From NCBI GenBank assembly GCA_963575745.1, contig CAUYUJ010003433.1, forward strand, positions 1 through 64,000: 64,000 nucleotides of DNA. Reading direction: 5' to 3'. Shown here one piece after another: positions 63,941 through 64,000 of the stretch; positions within the stretch are counted from its first letter, which is position 1, and every line of letters begins with the position of its first letter. Source of the DNA: Prorocentrum cordatum. Taxonomy: Eukaryota; Sar; Dinophyceae; Prorocentrales; Prorocentraceae. The notes beneath the pieces were generated by a model that searched no databases, was not told the DNA's origin, and saw only the letters and a list, made by a program, of their open reading frames with translations. The translations under genes and the position numbers were made by a program.

Positions 63941-64000
63941 TTTGTTCTCGAAATTCAACAATTCGTTTGAGCTCTAGTATTTTTTCCCGTCATATTCGAT

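Larger units (their letters stand above)
55840..64000 (+). mobile_element. Family A element A1, outer shell of the terminal nest
   Basis: A1 pieces: 55840-55868 (AACTTGTAGAGCTTCCCTCA...), 63447-63541 (TGCTGGAAGC ... GTTGAAAAT) and 63941 onward (TTTGTTCTCG...), continuing past the window edge. Interrupted first by A2 (after AAGTTAC, a mutated AAGTTAT) and then by B7 (after GAAAAT). Confidence 0.82.

Noticed and set aside
25600-64000. Many 60-140 codon ORFs, some with similar sequences to each other
   Set aside because: They recur because the underlying 178-bp units and D palindromes recur; frames are not conserved between copies and no domain is seen.

Overview
The window looks like nuclear DNA of a repeat-rich, GC-rich protist or alga. 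A dinoflagellate is the most likely source (inference): very large GC-rich transposon ORFs, long low-complexity tracts, LINE fragments with RNase H domains, and almost no single-copy genes. There are no bacterial-style operons, ribosome binding sites, rRNA or tRNA genes.

Region 1 (1-25.2 kb) is dominated by a giant Helitron-like (rolling-circle) transposon protein on the minus strand. Read 5' to 3' on that strand, copy 2 (about 24.38 to 9.42 kb) encodes four helicase-associated-type repeats, an acidic Glu/Gln linker, a Cys-rich module, a C2H2 finger, a DUF6570-like Cys-rich region, the Helitron_like_N/Rep nuclease with its HUH motif, the Rep tyrosine motif, a PIF1-type helicase, and a C-terminal ubiquitin-specific protease (USP) domain. 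Several single- or double-base frameshifts and two A-rich tracts break the reading frame, so it is either a decaying element or an imperfect assembly. Directly downstream is a 389-codon ORF (9423-8254, minus) that shares the Cys-rich module. Positions 1-6173 hold a second, head-to-tail, more degraded copy of the middle of the same gene, homologous to about 16767-22803. The two are separated by a 2 kb octamer satellite (6174-8229). A possible plus-strand gene lies at 24.4-25.2 kb.

Region 2 (25.6-64 kb) contains essentially no host genes. It is built from four families of short elements nested inside each other. Family A (about 1.0-1.4 kb) begins AACTCGTAGAGCTTCC, carries a core of ~178-bp tandem units, and ends with GGAAGCTCTACGAGT, then a 10-bp-stem hairpin, then CAGT. 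Family B (~399 bp) begins ACCTCGTAGAGCTC and ends GAGCTCTACGAGGT, then a closely related hairpin, then CAGT. Families C and D (~290-420 bp) begin TCCCGGAKAGC and end GCTMTCCGGGTTTTGGACGC; D is centred on a near-perfect 40-bp palindrome. All are inserted directly after a T with no longer target duplication. Opening and closing termini can be matched like brackets, and removing inner copies restores outer B copies to 399-401 bp. The design (subterminal inverted repeats, 3' hairpin, internal tandem repeats, T-targeting) recalls non-autonomous Helentron/Helitron2 elements such as HINE/DINE-1. The link to the Helitron-like protein in region 1 is inference only.

Two LINE pieces sit inside this nest: a 5'-truncated RNase H end (47657-48642) inserted into the hairpin loop of an A element with a 9-bp target duplication, and a minus-strand endonuclease/linker fragment (48676-49676, with a further piece at 46275-46470).
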